NCBI GenBank assembly: GCA_003216895.1
Contig: QCID01000006.1
Span: forward strand, 20,578-84,577
DNA from: Prochlorococcus sp. AG-402-K04
GTDB lineage: Bacteria; Cyanobacteriota; Cyanobacteriia; PCC-6307; Cyanobiaceae
DNA: 64,000 nt
Direction of reading: 5' to 3'
Part shown: positions 19,467-26,388 of the stretch, piece by piece
Position numbering within the stretch: the first letter of the stretch is position 1
Layout of the letters: each line of letters begins with the position of its first letter
The notes under the pieces: generated by a model
Database searches by the model: none
Told to the model about the DNA's origin: nothing
The model's input: only the letters and a program-made list of their open reading frames with translations
Position numbers and translations under genes: made by a program

Positions 19467-19530
19467 AGAGAGGGTGTAAGTCCAACTGACACCTCATGGC
19501 ACTATGTGGCACTAAAAGGTCATTTCATTT
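19467..19530 (+). repeat. Attachment-like repeat 2 (truncated)
   Basis: Only the tRNA-Ser-like start GAGAGGGTG (19468-19476) is clear. The normal body is replaced by a segment with two copies of GGCACTA (19498-19504 and 19508-19514). No tandem 12-mer at the expected distance. Probably a decayed copy or a site of another element. Confidence 0.4.
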
Positions 19531-19769
19531 TTTTCATGTAAACCTTTAAAGAGATAATTCATAATTATTCATTTCCGACTCATCCTCAATAAAGGTAAAT
19601 CCAAAAAGACTTAAAAAGTTTATTTTTAGATTCATTTTGTTTTTTGACTTCTGCTCTAATAAATTACATAGGTGGAGCATAAAATAATATATTGTTAAAA
19701 AATACTTATTCCTCGCAACCCTTTAACCTCAATAACTTATGCTCCATAAGCATTAATTACTAGTATAAA

Positions 19770-20090
19770 ATGATAAATAGAATATTATTAAGTTGTATTC
19801 TTTTGCCTATTCTACTTACAGGTTGTTCATCAAATGATGAAGTAAAAGGAATCAAACCTGAATCAGGTGATGTAATAAAAGACCTTGGACCGAATGCTTA
19901 TATGGGGAATGGTTCACAAGTCAATTGCACTAAACAAACTATAAAAAATACCGAAGTCATTAATCAATTTCTAAATATTGATGATTACATTAAAGAGGTC
20001 ATAAATCAATCTCCAGATGCTAAGGGTTGGGAATCAACGCTGGAATACGCGATTGAACTGATTTTTGATATGTATTGTTTAGATGAATAA
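19770..20090 (+). CDS. Small predicted lipoprotein
   Basis: 106 residues with a lipoprotein signal (MINRILLSCILLPILLTGCSS; lipobox LLTGC). The mature part is acidic, with cysteines in QVNCTKQ and MYCLDE. No family recognised. It is the second small exported protein between repeats 1 and 3. Confidence 0.6.
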   Translation: MINRILLSCILLPILLTGCSSNDEVKGIKPESGDVIKDLGPNAYMGNGSQVNCTKQTIKNTEVINQFLNIDDYIKEVINQSPDAKGWESTLEYAIELIFDMYCLDE

Positions 20091-20165
20091 TGCCTTATCA
20101 AATAAGAATTTAAAAATATAGAGGAGAAAATTCCAGATAATATCTACTGTTTAGAGACATTTTGG

Positions 20166-20272
20166 TACTGAGAAGGTGTCAGTCGCTTTAGATCCTTTTA
20201 GGACTTGTGGGGACAGGAGAGGAAAGGTTTCTGAAATTGGATGGCAATATCACCCAGCACATCCACCAGCAC
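20166..20272 (+). repeat. Attachment-like repeat 3 (family A)
   Basis: TACTGAGAAGGTG (tRNA-Ser acceptor end with two changes), 70-base body with GTGGGGACAGGAGAGG, then ATCACCCAGCAC-ATCCACCAGCAC. The ~30 bases before the core (ATCTACTGTTTAGAGACATTTTGG) also match those before repeat 8 at 26.2 kb. An open frame runs through it but matches nothing and is explained by the repeat. Confidence 0.8.
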
Positions 20273-20307
20273 ATTTTTTGAAAAAGAATCTAGATATTTT
20301 TTATCAT

Positions 20308-20603
20308 TCAGAGAATATTATCTTTTCTCTCTTTCTTGGGCGTGTAAACCAAAAGAATTCCAACACTAAACCGACGAATGGAATCAACCATAAAAATATA
20401 TTTTACTAAGGTTTTTTCAATATCTCTTAAACGCCTAATTCATATAGCAATACGTAGGGAAATCCCCCAAAAGAAATAGATTAGTGAAAGGGCACCAACA
20501 AGAAGAGATATAAATAAAATCAAATCCCCAAAAATTCACTTCGACTCGTTTTACCAGAGAAATCAAAAGATATTCTCCAAGCAGAAAAATAAGACTTGAT
20601 CAT
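20308..20603 (-). pseudogene. DUF805 membrane protein, broken
   Basis: On the minus strand an ATG at 20603 opens MIKSYFSAWRISFDFSGKTSRSEFLGI, the classic N-terminus of DUF805 proteins, followed by a stop. Later in other frames come further hydrophobic stretches and the typical end IPFVGLVLEFFWFTRPRKR before TGA 20308-20310. Several stops and at least one frameshift separate the pieces. Intact relatives are small inner-membrane proteins of unknown role. Confidence 0.7.
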
Positions 20604-20783
20604 TAAATATCCTTTCTCATTCTGCCCCACACAAAAAAAACATACAACGCTCCTATGCCATTACTTATACCGAATTTTAAAAAAATATTTTAATTTCTTA
20701 AGTTTGAAGATCCCATATGAAATTCTTAAAGGAAGAGTTAATATATTATTTTAAAATTGTTAATTATTATTTCCTCACAGAAA

Positions 20784-21110
20784 ATGAACTCTAGAACTTA
20801 TCTTATTTACTTAAATCTTATCATTTCATCAATTTTTTTATTTCCTATTTCAACCCAAGCAAAACCTAAGAATATTACAGAGGGATTATACTTCGGTATG
20901 GGTTATGGCGTAAGTTCTACACTTTGTGATTTAACGATTAATGGTGTTTTAACTGAATCTATGGGTAATGAATTTATATATAATTATTTCCAACCAGGAC
21001 TCACAAATGGAGATTACAATCTTCTTGGACAAACGAAAGATGGTTTTAATGCTGCAGTAGATGTTATAAACGATCAAGATGGTGAAAATTGCAAATTAAA
21101 AGTTTATTAA
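20784..21110 (+). CDS. Small exported protein with two cysteines
   Basis: From ATG 20784 it has 108 residues with a signal peptide (up to ISTQA). The mature part contains YFGMGYGVSSTLCDL and ends GENCKLKVY. Its pattern (Y-F/Y-G near the start, one cysteine soon after, another near the end) resembles the next cassette protein at 21476. A TTG at 20757 would add nine residues that do not improve the signal peptide. Confidence 0.6.
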   Translation: MNSRTYLIYLNLIISSIFLFPISTQAKPKNITEGLYFGMGYGVSSTLCDLTINGVLTESMGNEFIYNYFQPGLTNGDYNLLGQTKDGFNAAVDVINDQDGENCKLKVY

Positions 21111-21287
21111 AAACTAACTTTTAATCAATCGTATAGAAATACAGAATTTTTAATAATATTTGTACAATCATTTTAAGGGGTTTCTTAGAATAAAAAATAG
21201 GAACTCGAGCGAGAGATGCAGAATTCAGGCGAAATTCTGCACGAATATAGACGCCTTGAGTCGCCTACAGTCAAAAATCAGGAGCAA

Positions 21288-21383
21288 AGAGGGAGACAGA
21301 GTAAGTCGCTTTAGGTGGTTTTAGGAATTGTGGGGACATGAGAGGACAGGTTTCTGGTATCAGGTAGCAATATCCACCAGCAC
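21288..21383 (+). repeat. Attachment-like repeat 4 (family A, single 12-mer)
   Basis: The tRNA-like start is degraded (AGAGGGAGACAGAG), but the following GTAAGTCGCTTTAGG...TGGGGACATGAGAGGACAGGTTTCTG body is clearly family A, 70 bases long, and ends in one ATCCACCAGCAC. Just upstream, at about 21218-21240, a hairpin GCAGAATT/AATTCTGC occurs. Confidence 0.75.
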
Positions 21384-21475
21384 ATTTTTGATAAAAAATC
21401 GCTCATCCACCCACATAATTCAAAGTAAAATAGTAACTAAAATTTATGTAAAATAAATAAAATATTGATTTAATT

Positions 21476-21775
21476 ATGAAAAAGAAGATTGGAATAACTT
21501 TTTTTGCACTTTGTATTTTCTCAATGCCAAGTCAAGTATTTGCTGAATTTAACTTAGACAATAAAAGTTATTATTATGGTTTTTTTATTGGAAGTTTATC
21601 CGAAACTTGTATCCTTTACCAATTTGGCAACCTAAGTGGAGAGGATTTAAGAGAAACTTATCAATCAATTTTTTCTAGTCTTAGAAAAAGAGATAAGAAA
21701 GTGGAAAAATTGGTTTTTAAATTTGCCAACGATAAGAAATTCTATTGTAAAGATTTTGTCCCTTTCAATTATTAG
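21476..21775 (+). CDS. Small exported protein with two cysteines
   Basis: 99 residues with a signal peptide (MKKKIGITFFALCIFSMPSQ, then VFA). The mature part begins near YYYGFFIGSLSETCILYQFG and ends KFYCKDFVPFNY. It shares overall size and cysteine placement with the protein at 20784. It is the only gene between repeats 4 and 5. Confidence 0.6.
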   Translation: MKKKIGITFFALCIFSMPSQVFAEFNLDNKSYYYGFFIGSLSETCILYQFGNLSGEDLRETYQSIFSSLRKRDKKVEKLVFKFANDKKFYCKDFVPFNY

Positions 21776-21850
21776 ATTTACCTTTTTCGAAAGTCAAACT
21801 CATTCCTTAAGCACTTACTAAATCTATTATAAAATCCGCCGTAAGAAAAA

Positions 21851-21955
21851 CTGAGAGAGTGGTAGTCGATTTGCGTTTAGGAGGGACGGTGAGGGAACAA
21901 AGAGGAACAATAATTCCAAATCAGGTAAAAAATCCAACAACATATCCAACAACAT
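21851..21955 (+). repeat. Attachment-like repeat 5 (family B)
   Basis: CTGAGAGAGTG start, 70-base body with GAGGGACGGTGAGGGAACAA, and tandem 12-mers ATCCAACAACAT-ATCCAACAACAT at 21932-21955. Nearly identical in the middle to repeat 1. Confidence 0.8.
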
Positions 21956-22022
21956 TTTCCTTCTCCCGTTAATAAGGTCTTTTTCTATTAGAGTAGAAAG
22001 ATCTCATATCAATTGATCTCGG

Positions 22023-22062
22023 CATATCCCACAACATTTTGAGTTCTCGCACTCAAAAATCC
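22023..22062 (+). repeat. Short hairpin-bearing repeat, copy 1
   Basis: CATATCCCACAACATTTTGA then GTTCTCGCACTCAA. A second copy lies at 23534-23573. Both contain a 6-base hairpin TTGAGT/ACTCAA and are followed by a C-run and a CACA motif, again like the 12-mers of the attachment repeats. Confidence 0.6.
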
Positions 22063-22125
22063 CCCCGCACAAATCGCTCTCCAATAAGAAATTTCGGGTA
22101 AAATTAAAGACAAAAGGAATCCTAT

Positions 22126-22650
22126 ATGAATAAGAATAAAATTCTATTCATCGTCGCTTTAATAACATCCCCTTTGATATCAAGTTGTTCCCTATTGATG
22201 GATTTGCCAACCAAGTTAATAGATAACTATAACTCAACTAAAGCATGTAGACTTAAACCTATCAGCAATGAGAATCCTACTAAATCTCAACTAGAGACTC
22301 TAATAAATACTTATTTAAGTTGCAAGTCAGCATTCCTTGCTGGAAAAGAAAATACTGACTTTTCAAATATTTTATCCTCAAGTCTTACAAATAGTCTATC
22401 AAAAGAGCGCCAAAAAGATATTTCAAGAGGCAATGTGCAACTGGTAAATGTACTTATAAGTTCCCTTAAAGTTCAGTCTCGAACAAATAAGAGAATTGTT
22501 CTAAATGTTATTTTGAACTATCAAAGTAAAAGGATTAGTTCTTCTGGTGAGATTTTAACAGAAACGGTTATGCCTTCTTTAAAAGTGAAGTATGTCCTTG
22601 AACGCAATAAAGATATTTGGCAGATAGTTGATTACTTAAGTGCAAATTGA
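22126..22650 (+). CDS. Predicted lipoprotein with a C-terminal ARC6/IMS-like pattern
   Basis: 174 residues. A lipoprotein signal ends at LISSC (residues ~17-21). The last 50 residues (IVLNVILNYQSKRIS..., LKVKYVLERNKDIWQIVDY) resemble the ending of ARC6/IMS-type domains, in which a beta-rich segment closes with VxYxLER...W.IVD. The match is by pattern only. Single gene following repeat 5. Confidence 0.55.
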   Translation: MNKNKILFIVALITSPLISSCSLLMDLPTKLIDNYNSTKACRLKPISNENPTKSQLETLINTYLSCKSAFLAGKENTDFSNILSSSLTNSLSKERQKDISRGNVQLVNVLISSLKVQSRTNKRIVLNVILNYQSKRISSSGEILTETVMPSLKVKYVLERNKDIWQIVDYLSAN

Positions 22651-22833
22651 GGGATGAATTTATAAATATTGAAACCCCTTCTTACCCATCATTTGAGTTC
22701 TGTCTTGTTTTGTTATCAACTTCTCGTCATCTGCAAGTTTGAATCTTGCCATGTTTTTGCTGTATAAATGCAATTAAATTCTATTTGGAAAATAATAAAA
22801 TAATTACTTATTGTTTTTTTCACACTTATAAAT

Positions 22834-22880
22834 TCCCTAGCACATTTTATTTCTTTCCCTAGCACAATCCCTACCACGTT
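22834..22880 (+). repeat. Orphan 12-mer cluster
   Basis: Three copies of the arm-type motif, TTCCCTAGCACA (22833-22844), TTCCCTAGCACA (22855-22866) and ATCCCTACCACG (22867-22878), the last two in direct tandem. No tRNA-like start or body precedes them at the expected distance, so this is probably one arm of a lost site. Confidence 0.55.
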
Positions 22881-22933
22881 TTTTAGACGCACTTGACTGC
22901 ATAGATAATTGATTAGTCATAAAAAAGTAGGGT

Positions 22934-22990
22934 TTAACTCCTACCCTTATCTATTTGTTCTTGCATCCATTTCTGTACATCTGATTTCTA
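22934..22990 (-). pseudogene. AlpA-like regulator, C-terminal remnant 2
   Basis: The minus-strand frame ending at TAA 22934-22936 reads KSDVQKWMQEQIDKGRS, the same ending as remnants 1 and 3. Immediately downstream (minus direction) GTAGG-AGTTAAAC-CCTAC followed by TTTTTT forms a terminator-like hairpin (22920-22942). Everything upstream of the fragment is out of frame or lost. Confidence 0.55.
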
Positions 22991-23065
22991 CAAATAATTG
23001 AATAGAATGAGTTTAGTCTTATTTAATTGCACATACTTCATGCCAAACTTATAGCTATTAAATTT

Positions 23066-23470
23066 TCACTCAGATCGTAAATAAACACCATGACGTGAGG
23101 AAGACCAATAAGTAAGAATAGCAGTATTGATAAATAACCCGACAATCCCAAAGGCTACTTCTTCGAAATTAGAGGTAAACAAGTCTTCAATTATGCATAT
23201 AAATTCTACAAGAAGCGAAAAACAAAGAGTGCATCTAACTACCCATAAACCAAGAATCTTTTTATATAAGAGTTGAATACATCCAAATATAGCGATTAAA
23301 AATACCGGTATAGAAACAAACAATAAACCAGTTTCTATAGGACCTAATTCTTCAGGGGCAAGAAAGAAAATTGGTGGTATAACAGCTAAGCAAAAAGCTT
23401 CAGTAGCAATTCCTAGAATTACCATAAGTTTAAAACCAGTTGGTTTAGCAATAGTCATTAAAACATCCAA
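23066..23470 (-). CDS. Membrane protein, unknown function
   Basis: 134 residues with four predicted membrane helices (approximately 14-38, 45-68, 72-90, 100-122). No recognised motif. Its composition is less AT-extreme than its neighbours. It lies between repeat 5 and the short hairpin repeat copy 2. Confidence 0.6.
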   Translation of the reverse strand: MDVLMTIAKPTGFKLMVILGIATEAFCLAVIPPIFFLAPEELGPIETGLLFVSIPVFLIAIFGCIQLLYKKILGLWVVRCTLCFSLLVEFICIIEDLFTSNFEEVAFGIVGLFINTAILTYWSSSRHGVYLRSE

Positions 23471-23514
23471 GAGAAGTAAGATTTTAATTTAGTTCTAACG
23501 CTCGAATATGACTA

Positions 23515-23574
23515 CCAGAGAGTGGCATTTTCTCAATATCGCACAACATTTTGAGTTCTCGTACTCAACCCCCC
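23515..23574 (+). repeat. Short hairpin-bearing repeat, copy 2, with tRNA-like start
   Basis: CAGAGAGTGG, resembling the tRNA-Ser acceptor end, then ATATCGCACAACATTTTGAG and TTCTCGTACTCAA with hairpin TTGAGT/ACTCAA, then CCCCCCACACAT. Copy 1 at 22023-22062 differs at only a few positions in the shared 38 bases. Confidence 0.6.
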
Positions 23575-23774
23575 ACACATTTTTTTTCCTTTAAAAATAA
23601 TTAGAAAAAGTTTCAGGGATCATTGGAGATTTTTTTCTTTGTCATAACAACTAAACAAAAAATTATAGTTAATGATAAAAAATTTTTTAAAATGAAGTAA
23701 TTCAAATGTCCGAAAAAGTATCCTTCCCGATTATATTTTCTTTGTTTTTTAATTAAAAACTACTTAAATTTCTA

Positions 23775-24074
23775 CTATAAAACTGCTCTTATATATCCTA
23801 TTAACCATTTTATATTAACTAAAAGGAATGCGAAGGGAACTGCTAAGAGGAGTAATTTATTAAAAACTTTTGATGTTTTGTTAGAAAAAATATTTATTAA
23901 GGAGAAAATATTTGCCAGAAATAAAATTAATATTTGAGTGATAACAATTGAAATCCCAATCCAATAAGAAATTGAATTTAAGTTAATAAATAGATTAATA
24001 ATATTTGAGATTAAATGTATTAATGCATAAAAGAAAAGAAATAAAAGAGCAGGAGTTTCCATATTGACGATCAA
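23775..24074 (-). CDS. Small membrane protein, paralogue of the one at 16.4 kb
   Basis: 99 residues, three membrane helices. The block NIFSNKTSKVFNKLLLLAV and NIKWLIGYI aligns with the 96-residue protein at 16447-16737. The two lie in different units of the island, so this cargo type has been acquired or duplicated at least twice. Function unknown. Confidence 0.65.
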   Translation of the reverse strand: MIVNMETPALLFLFFYALIHLISNIINLFINLNSISYWIGISIVITQILILFLANIFSLINIFSNKTSKVFNKLLLLAVPFAFLLVNIKWLIGYIRAVL

Positions 24075-24151
24075 TTTAAATAATTTTAACCCATAGAACC
24101 AAAATCTCTCTTGTTTTATCTTCCATAAGGGTATCTATTAGAATGTCATAA

Positions 24152-24245
24152 CTGAGAGGGTGGTAGTCGATTTAAGTGATTTTAGGAATCGTGAGGACTC
24201 CATAGGAGATAGTTGTCGAAATCGGTCGAGAAATCCACCAACACA
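24152..24245 (+). repeat. Attachment-like repeat 6 (mixed family)
   Basis: CTGAGAGGGTGG start, 70-base body and a single ATCCACCAACAC at 24233-24244. The first half (GTAGTCGATTT) resembles family B, the middle (TTTTAGGAATCGTGAGGACTC) family A. Its 12-mer is also the left end of the 134-base repeat that runs into repeat 7. Confidence 0.75.
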
Positions 24246-24366
24246 ATCTTCAGACTTAGAAAGATTTGCAGGATCTATAGCGATCAAATATTCCTGAGAA
24301 CAACTACTAGAACTAGACTTCTGTAAGTCTATGGATCCGCAGGAATTACAAAATACGGAGAGGGTG
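24233..24366 (+). repeat. 134-base direct repeat, copy A (duplicate of tRNA-Ser 3' flank)
   Basis: Compared by eye with 27045-27178, it has the same length and about seven mismatches. It runs from an ATCCACCA-type 12-mer to the 13-base core TACGGAGAGGGTG. At copy B the sequence continues into the tRNA-Ser gene; here it continues into repeat 7, so identity stops exactly at the core. Confidence 0.9.
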
Positions 24367-24459
24367 TCAGTCGCCTTAGGTGCTTTTAGGACTTGTGGGG
24401 ACAGGAGAGGACAGGTTTCTGAAATCGATTACAAAATCCACCCACACATCCACCCACAC
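24354..24459 (+). repeat. Attachment-like repeat 7 (family A, intact core)
   Basis: Perfect 13-base tRNA-Ser end TACGGAGAGGGTG, 69-base body (GTGGGGACAGGAGAGGACAG within), and perfect tandem ATCCACCCACAC x2 (24436-24459). With copy A of the 134-base repeat on its left, this is the most complete site: 12-mer, ~110 bases, core, ~70 bases, two 12-mers. Confidence 0.88.
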
Positions 24460-24542
24460 AATTCTCTAATAGATTTATGAACCCCTTTAAAAATCTTCAA
24501 AAAGTTGTGTTTTATAGTCGATCTATTCTAGATTTTATAATT

Positions 24543-25013
24543 CTAATTTTCAACAGATTGAATATGCACAACATCCTTCATGCAACTGAAAGTCCTAATT
24601 AAAAGAATTAAGTCTAAAGAAATACTTCCTATTAAATTGCTCATATCAGAATAAATACCACCATCGAAAAATAAACTATGAACAATTTCATATGGAATTA
24701 CAAAAAAGAAAAGATATCTTATCGCAATAATAACTTCAAGACTTACTATCCTTTCTAAAAAATTCTTTCCATTTTTGCCTTCATTTGCGATATAACATAA
24801 AAATATAGTCAAGAAATAAAGTATGTTTTCAAATCCCCAAGCAATCCATTTGTAATTTTCCTCTTGATAGTAATCAAACAATTTAATTTCTTGAGGCGAA
24901 GAAATTAATGCAAAAATAATCCCAATCAAAAAATAATAAATCAATAAGTCTCTTTGATTTATTTTGCTATTAGCAAGATCATTTTTAAGTTTCTGGATAT
25001 TCCACAAATTCAT
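24543..25013 (-). CDS. Membrane protein, unknown function
   Basis: 156 residues with four hydrophobic segments (about 24-40, 57-75, 90-110, 125-143) and a basic N-terminus (QKLKNDLANSKINQRD). No family recognised. It is the only gene between repeats 7 and 8. Confidence 0.6.
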   Translation of the reverse strand: MNLWNIQKLKNDLANSKINQRDLLIYYFLIGIIFALISSPQEIKLFDYYQEENYKWIAWGFENILYFLTIFLCYIANEGKNGKNFLERIVSLEVIIAIRYLFFFVIPYEIVHSLFFDGGIYSDMSNLIGSISLDLILLIRTFSCMKDVVHIQSVEN

Positions 25014-25225
25014 AATTAAAAAAAATTTATAATTACACTATAGGTAGCAGTTCTTCATAAAATTGGATTTAAATATTTTTTTTAATACACTAATTTTCTT
25101 TAAGTGATTTTCATTTAAATTCATATAAACTTCGTGGGAAAAATATTTCTAGATCGATATAAAATCTAAAAAACTATATTTTTGAGACGACTTGGGTATG
25201 CATGGGATTACCTGGGAATACAAAA

Positions 25226-25332
25226 TGCGGAGAGGGTGAGATTGTAACTGGTGTTGAAAGATTAGTTATGGGAACCAATGGGACGATACTTTTGGAATCA
25301 CCCAATAAATCCCACATCACATCCCACATCAC
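25226..25332 (+). repeat. Attachment-like repeat 8 (family C)
   Basis: TGCGGAGAGGGTG core (one change), a 70-base body mostly unlike families A and B apart from TGGGAACCAATGGGACGATA, and perfect tandem ATCCCACATCAC x2 (25309-25332). The preceding AATACAAAA matches the tRNA-Ser 3' flank. The open frame across it (25202-25459) is explained by the repeat. Confidence 0.8.
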
Positions 25333-25405
25333 CAAAAACCTTGAAAATTCGTCTTTTTTAGAGAATTCAAAGCGTTTTTCAACGCTGTCTCAGAGGCAAA
25401 TGGTC

Positions 25406-25510
25406 CTAAGCGTTTTTTTCTATTTGTTCAGACATCCATTTTTGAACATCACTTTCTAAGCAAACAACAATTGCTGGGGCAATTTCAATTTGTTTTGGAT
25501 AGAAACCTTT
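25406..25510 (-). pseudogene. AlpA-like regulator, C-terminal remnant 3 (longest)
   Basis: The minus-strand frame ends at TAG 25406-25408 and reads KGFYPKQIEIAPAIVVCLES followed by DVQKWMSEQIEKNA, 34 residues preceded by a stop. AlpA-family proteins (small MerR-like HTH regulators and excisionases of phages and islands) have this layout: FPKPxxIGxRAVxWxESDVxxWI. The N-terminal HTH half is missing. A fresh small gene starts 20 bases away on the other strand. Confidence 0.65.
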
Positions 25511-25530
25511 TTAAGTATGGGAGGTAAGTT

Positions 25531-25701
25531 ATGAAAATAATTCTTGAATGGGAAGATCAGTTCTCTCATTGGAAGAGATACACCCTGATGAACCATCAAC
25601 CATCTGCTGTTAGATCAGCAAAGAGAAGAGCAACTTCTACTGGTAAAAGGCATAGGTTGGTTGATGAATCAGGAAGATTATTAGATCTAATTGATCCATA
25701 G
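25531..25701 (+). CDS. Small basic protein (56 aa), unknown function
   Basis: ATG 25531, preceded by GGGAGG at 25519-25524, opens a 56-residue frame: MKIILEWEDQFSHWKRY..., ...STGKRHRLVDESGRLLDLIDP, stop 25699-25701. It is soluble and rich in R/K. To my recollection, similar short proteins occur across marine picocyanobacteria, but I could not check. Its stop is 2 bases from the next ATG, so it is co-transcribed with the exported protein that follows. Confidence 0.75.
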   Translation: MKIILEWEDQFSHWKRYTLMNHQPSAVRSAKRRATSTGKRHRLVDESGRLLDLIDP

Positions 25702-25703
25702 TT

Positions 25704-26078
25704 ATGAGAAATATATTTTTAATCGCAACCACCCTTCTCTTTTGTGGTGATAATGCTTTTGCTTTTTATAGATCAATTCCTTGTGCTCTTTCATATAAGA
25801 ATTACAGGCAATATTTAATTAAAACAGGGGCAACACCTATCAAGTGTGAGGGAGAAACTTATTACTGGGATGAATTATGTAAAAGCGGATGGGATTCACT
25901 TGATCTAGATCAACCATATGCTGCTTGGGATATAAAAGGGGTTTCAGGACTACAACCTGTTAGATATATTTTTCCAGTAAGGCATCCATTTAGTTCTCAT
26001 AGAACGGATAAGTTTTCAAAGGGGAAGTTTAAAAATCTTTTATGTGTGAAGGCAGAATATCTTTATGATGAGCGCTGA
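25704..26078 (+). CDS. Exported protein with several cysteines, unknown function
   Basis: 124 residues with signal peptide MRNIFLIATTLLFCGDNAFA. The mature protein has cysteines at PCALSYKNY, IKCEGETYYW, ELCKSGW and LLCVKAEY, so two disulfides are possible. No recognised domain. It follows the 56-residue gene by 2 bases; the pair forms the unit between repeats 8 and 9. Confidence 0.65.
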   Translation: MRNIFLIATTLLFCGDNAFAFYRSIPCALSYKNYRQYLIKTGATPIKCEGETYYWDELCKSGWDSLDLDQPYAAWDIKGVSGLQPVRYIFPVRHPFSSHRTDKFSKGKFKNLLCVKAEYLYDER

Positions 26079-26091
26079 TTAATAGAACTCA

Positions 26092-26136
26092 ATCCCACAT
26101 CACAGACAATACATCCCACATCACATCCCACATCAC
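26092..26136 (+). repeat. 12-mer cluster left of repeat 9
   Basis: Three copies of ATCCCACATCAC at 26092-26103, 26113-26124 and 26125-26136 (the last two tandem). The type matches that at the end of repeat 8, and the cluster lies 85 bases before the core of repeat 9, where a left-arm set would be expected. Confidence 0.75.
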
Positions 26137-26221
26137 CAAAAATCAGAAATTGTTTTTTTAGAGAATTAAAAAATAGAAAGAGATAATTTAAATCTATATC
26201 TACTTTTTAGAGATAATTTGG

Positions 26222-26328
26222 TACGGAGAGGGTGTCAGTCGTTTTAGGTACTTTTGGGACTTGTGGGGACAGGAGAGGACAGGTTTCTGAAATTGGATGG
26301 CAATATCCACCAGCACATCCACCAGCAC
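26222..26328 (+). repeat. Attachment-like repeat 9 (family A)
   Basis: Perfect TACGGAGAGGGTG, 70-base body close to repeats 3 and 7, and tandem ATCCACCAGCAC x2 (26305-26328). The 30 bases before the core match those before repeat 3. Confidence 0.85.
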
Positions 26329-26388
26329 ATTTTTAGTCACTACATGATAAATAATTACTCTATTAGAAAAATCTATACTTAGACTTAT

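Noticed and set aside
20176..20409. Open frame of 77 codons with HPPAHPPAHF-like repeats
   Set aside because: It lies across attachment-like repeat 3, and the other repeat copies are stop-riddled in this frame; the tandem HPPA is the 12-mer DNA repeat.
22660..22752. 30-codon minus-strand frame beginning MARFKLADDEKLITKQDRT
   Set aside because: Composition looks protein-like but it is very short, lacks a ribosome-binding site and has no recognised match; may be a remnant.
25202..25459. Open frame of 85 codons with SHITSHIT-type repeat
   Set aside because: It reads through repeat 8 and into the antisense AlpA remnant; no similar frame is open in sister repeats.
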